NCBI RefSeq assembly: GCF_017357865.1
Contig: NZ_CP060096.1
Coordinates: 806,001 to 870,000, forward strand
Source: Aceticella autotrophica
Lineage (GTDB): Bacteria; Bacillota; Thermoanaerobacteria; Thermoanaerobacterales; Thermoanaerobacteraceae
Reading direction: 5' to 3'
DNA: 64,000 nt
The notes below the pieces were generated by a model. The model saw only the letters and a program-made list of their open reading frames with translations, was not told the origin of the DNA and ran no database searches. Numbering within the stretch: position 1 is the first letter of the stretch; the number at the start of each line of letters is the position of its first letter. Positions 62,054-64,000 of the stretch are shown piece by piece. Both the position numbers and the translations under genes were made by a program.

Positions 62054-63247
62054 TTGGATATGTCAGATTTAAAAGAGGATTTTCCTTACAAAGGCGAAAA
62101 CTTAGTCGATGATTTATTAACACTTGCCGTAAGATGTAAGGCGTCGGATTTGCATATTACAGCGGGTACATATCCGGTACTGCGCTTGCATGGCAGATTG
62201 CGAAAACTTGGTGATTTGCTTGACTCTGATTCGCCGGAGATTAAAAATGAAATTGAAGCCGTATTAACACAATGGCCTGAATTGCGAGACAAGGTTTCGC
62301 CTGAGCTTGCAAATCGAATAGCTAATCTGACGTTAAGAAACGACAGATTTATCGATGATTTTAACAAGCGCTGGAATACAGACTTAGCCATATCGGTGCC
62401 CGGGGTTTCACGTTTCAGGGTGAATGTTTTCAGACAGAGAGGAAACTGTGCCGTAGCCTTTCGTGTTCTTTCTAATAAGGCGCCTAATTTGGATGAATTA
62501 TTTGCACATTCCCCGAAGACGGCTGAGGTGTTAAAAGGATTTGCGGAACTTCCAAGGGGGTTAATACTTGTAACGGGTCCGACCGGTTCGGGTAAGTCTA
62601 CCACCTTAGCAGCAATGATAGACCATATAAGTAAAACCTCCGAACGTCATATAATTACGCTGGAGGACCCTATCGAATATTTGTATCAACATCAAAAAGG
62701 AGTTGTTAATCAGCGTGAGGTAGGAGAGGATGTTTTATCTTTTGCCGAAGGTTTGCGCGCGGCATTGCGTGAAGACCCCGATGTTATACTTGTGGGAGAG
62801 ATGAGGGACTTAGATACTATTTCTACTGCTATATCTGCGGCAGAAACAGGACATTTGGTGCTGTCGACACTTCATACAATTACCGCGGCAGAAACGGTTG
62901 AAAGGATTATTGATACATTTCCACCATCTCAGCAACAACAGATTAGGGTACAACTATCGGGTGTATTAAGAGGAGTATCGTCACAGCAGCTTCTTCCGAG
63001 AAAGGACGGCAGCGGAAGGGTATGCGCCGCTGAAATATTAGTTGCCGTACATGCTGTACGCTCCCTTATAAGGGAAAGTAAAACACATCAAATACCTACA
63101 ACCATACAGACGGGTTCGGCTGATGGAATGGTATCAATGGATAAGGCTCTGGCGGATTTGGTATTATATGGTTTGGTTTCACGGGAAGAAGCAGAGGAGC
63201 GTGTAGTGGAATATAAGGTTTTTGAAAAATACCTCGGCATGATGTAG
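62054..63247 (+). CDS. pilT: Pilus retraction ATPase PilT
   Basis: The 397-aa protein has a PAS-like N-terminal part (ASDLHITAGTYPVLRLHGRL), Walker A VTGPTGSGKSTTLAA, Walker B DPDVILVGEMRD, His box GHLVLSTLHTITA and a C-terminal VHAVRSLIRESKTHQI resembling the AIRNLIRE motif for retraction. It is about 45 residues longer than typical PilT because of a charged insertion between the N-terminal strands (about residues 60-100). It is the last pilus gene in the window; pilB and pilT are separated by seven genes. Confidence 0.93.
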   Translation: MDMSDLKEDFPYKGENLVDDLLTLAVRCKASDLHITAGTYPVLRLHGRLRKLGDLLDSDSPEIKNEIEAVLTQWPELRDKVSPELANRIANLTLRNDRFIDDFNKRWNTDLAISVPGVSRFRVNVFRQRGNCAVAFRVLSNKAPNLDELFAHSPKTAEVLKGFAELPRGLILVTGPTGSGKSTTLAAMIDHISKTSERHIITLEDPIEYLYQHQKGVVNQREVGEDVLSFAEGLRAALREDPDVILVGEMRDLDTISTAISAAETGHLVLSTLHTITAAETVERIIDTFPPSQQQQIRVQLSGVLRGVSSQQLLPRKDGSGRVCAAEILVAVHAVRSLIRESKTHQIPTTIQTGSADGMVSMDKALADLVLYGLVSREEAEERVVEYKVFEKYLGMM

Positions 63248-63261
63248 TTATTTTTTTTGAG

Positions 63262-63341
63262 CAATCCCTATAGTAGCCTGCCCTTAGTGTTGGGAAGTAG
63301 CAATTTTTATAAAACTTTCTTTTTAAATATTAAGGGTTGCT
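63262..63341. repeat. Inverted repeat downstream of pilT
   Basis: AGCAATCCCT (63262-63271) and AAGGGTTGCT (63332-63341) are imperfect inverted copies flanking an AT-rich interior. The segment between also contains TAGTAGCC, distantly similar to the 32-nt repeat at 37048. It could be a terminator-like structure or an element boundary. Confidence 0.35.
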
Positions 63342-63498
63342 AACAAATTCATGCGTTCTCTGTAAAAACTGCGTAAAGACTTGTCCCATGAATTCAATTT
63401 TAGACGCAGGAACGTCTTATGAGATTGATTATAAGGAATGTATTACCTGCGGTGATTGTATTAATAGCTGCCCTGAAAACAGGAAAAAACTTCAATAA
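63337..63498 (+). CDS. Short 2[4Fe-4S] ferredoxin-like ORF, possibly a remnant
   Basis: The frame from a TTG at 63337 encodes 53 aa with CVLCKNCVKTCPMNS and CITCGDCINSCPENRK, two complete CxxCxxCxxxCP clusters with the correct spacing for a small ferredoxin. The start is poor: AAGGG directly abuts the TTG, and a stop codon lies just upstream. It may be a real short ferredoxin or the C-terminal end of a larger iron-sulfur protein cut by rearrangement near the IS30 element. Confidence 0.45.
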   Translation: MLTNSCVLCKNCVKTCPMNSILDAGTSYEIDYKECITCGDCINSCPENRKKLQ

Positions 63499-63605
63499 CA
63501 TTTACTGATGAAGAAAAAAAAGAAAAAAGAAATTAGTGGGAATTCTTTTAATAATATTTTTCATGAAAGGTAAGTTGTAAAATAAAGTGACGGAACAAGC
63601 AAAAA

Positions 63606-63634
63606 TTGGACTCATGGTAAATCCGATGTATAAT
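63606..63634 (+). promoter_or_regulatory. Promoter of IS30-family transposase
   Basis: TTGGAC (63606-63611) and TATAAT (63629-63634) are 17 bp apart. The predicted start of transcription is about 63641, downstream of the left arm of the repeat at 63609-63619. Confidence 0.65.
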
Positions 63635-63674
63635 ATTAAGTGAGAAAACAAAACAATACAAAGGAGATTATACC

Positions 63675-64000
63675 ATGAGTCAATATGATAATATCATAGA
63701 ATTGAGAAAATATAAACACCTTACAGCAAAAGAAAGATACAAAATAGAGATATTGCTGAAGGAAGGACTAAAACCTTATGAAATTGCACAACGAATGGGA
63801 AGAGGGACCAGGACAATTGAAAGAGAAGTAAATAGAGGGAAGGTAAGACTTCTAAATTCTGATTTAACATATAGAGAAGAGTACTGTGCAGATGCAGGAC
63901 AGCGCATATATAATGAAAATGCAAAGAATAAAGGACCTGGTCTAAAGATAGGGAAAGACCATAAACTGGTTAAATATATAGAAAACAAGATAATCAAAGA
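63675..64000 (+). CDS. IS30-family transposase, 3'-truncated by window edge
   Basis: The ATG at 63675 has AAGGAG (63661-63666) upstream. The visible 108 residues contain the IS30 N-terminal helix-turn-helix: LTAKERYKIEILLKEGLKPY, EIAQRMGRGTRTIEREVNRG, then a GPGLKIGKDHKLVKYIE segment before the DDE domain, which lies beyond the window. It should drive transposition of its element. The left end of the element probably lies in 63585-63610, but I cannot fix the terminal inverted repeat without the right end. Confidence 0.88.
   Translation, partial: MSQYDNIIELRKYKHLTAKERYKIEILLKEGLKPYEIAQRMGRGTRTIEREVNRGKVRLLNSDLTYREEYCADAGQRIYNENAKNKGPGLKIGKDHKLVKYIENKIIK

Overview
The window is AT-rich DNA from a Gram-positive, endospore-forming anaerobe of the class Clostridia. 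A member of the Thermoanaerobacterales or a relative would fit, but the genus cannot be named from sequence alone. The evidence is AGGAGG-type ribosome binding sites, frequent TTG and GTG starts, a SleB-type spore cortex hydrolase, a spore-protein remnant, two c-di-AMP (ydaO/yuaA) riboswitches, a Moco-type riboswitch and a LoaP-type NusG paralogue. Genes are dense and mostly on the + strand.

1-5.5 kb: a molybdenum or tungsten region. A radical SAM protein cut by the window edge, an unrecognised 384-aa protein and a DUF4213/DUF364 protein are followed by a Moco-type riboswitch with a terminator, a 21-codon leader ORF and a modABC-type oxyanion importer. 5.6-11.7 kb: aromatic amino acid genes (pheA, DAHP synthase, tyrA, aroA), running closely into an OmpR-type regulator and its histidine kinase. 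11.7-18 kb: a c-di-AMP riboswitch with a LysM/SleB hydrolase, a GDT1-type transporter, rlmD, lemA-htpX, a DUF151 protein behind an operator-like repeat, and on the - strand a second c-di-AMP riboswitch with an NlpC/P60 hydrolase. 18-36 kb: housekeeping genes, including a beta-CASP nuclease, pdxST, loaP, phosphohexomutase, galU, a Ca-type P-ATPase, ndk, amj, a PAP2 phosphatase, a PfkB kinase, lgt, a second lemA paired with a TPM-domain gene, a NifU-like gene and csp.

36.48-36.89 kb: five tRNA genes (Val, Asp, Phe, Gly, Cys) behind one strong promoter. 36.9-42 kb: an accessory region directly after the tRNAs. It holds REP-like hairpins, a RelBE-type toxin-antitoxin pair between exact 32-nt direct repeats, nested palindromes resembling IS200/IS605 ends, DUF6429 and DUF6930-like genes, a basic 68-aa protein beside an SdpI-like protein, and small membrane proteins. 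42-51.5 kb: an MFS exporter, an MgtA-type ATPase that probably starts at an ACG codon, transketolase, lspA, rluD and a family 2 glycosyltransferase carrying two compensating frameshifts.

51.5-63.2 kb: a type IV pilus locus. Two paralogous major prepilins with matching promoters flank a probable IS200/IS605-derived remnant. They are followed by pilC, pilB, three minor prepilins, a coiled-coil membrane protein, a PilM-PilN fusion, a PilO-like protein, a lytic transglycosylase joined to a degenerate LytM-like domain, and pilT. No prepilin peptidase is present in the window. The window ends with a short ferredoxin-like ORF and the start of an IS30-family element, whose start codon lies in an inverted repeat that can form only in read-through transcripts.
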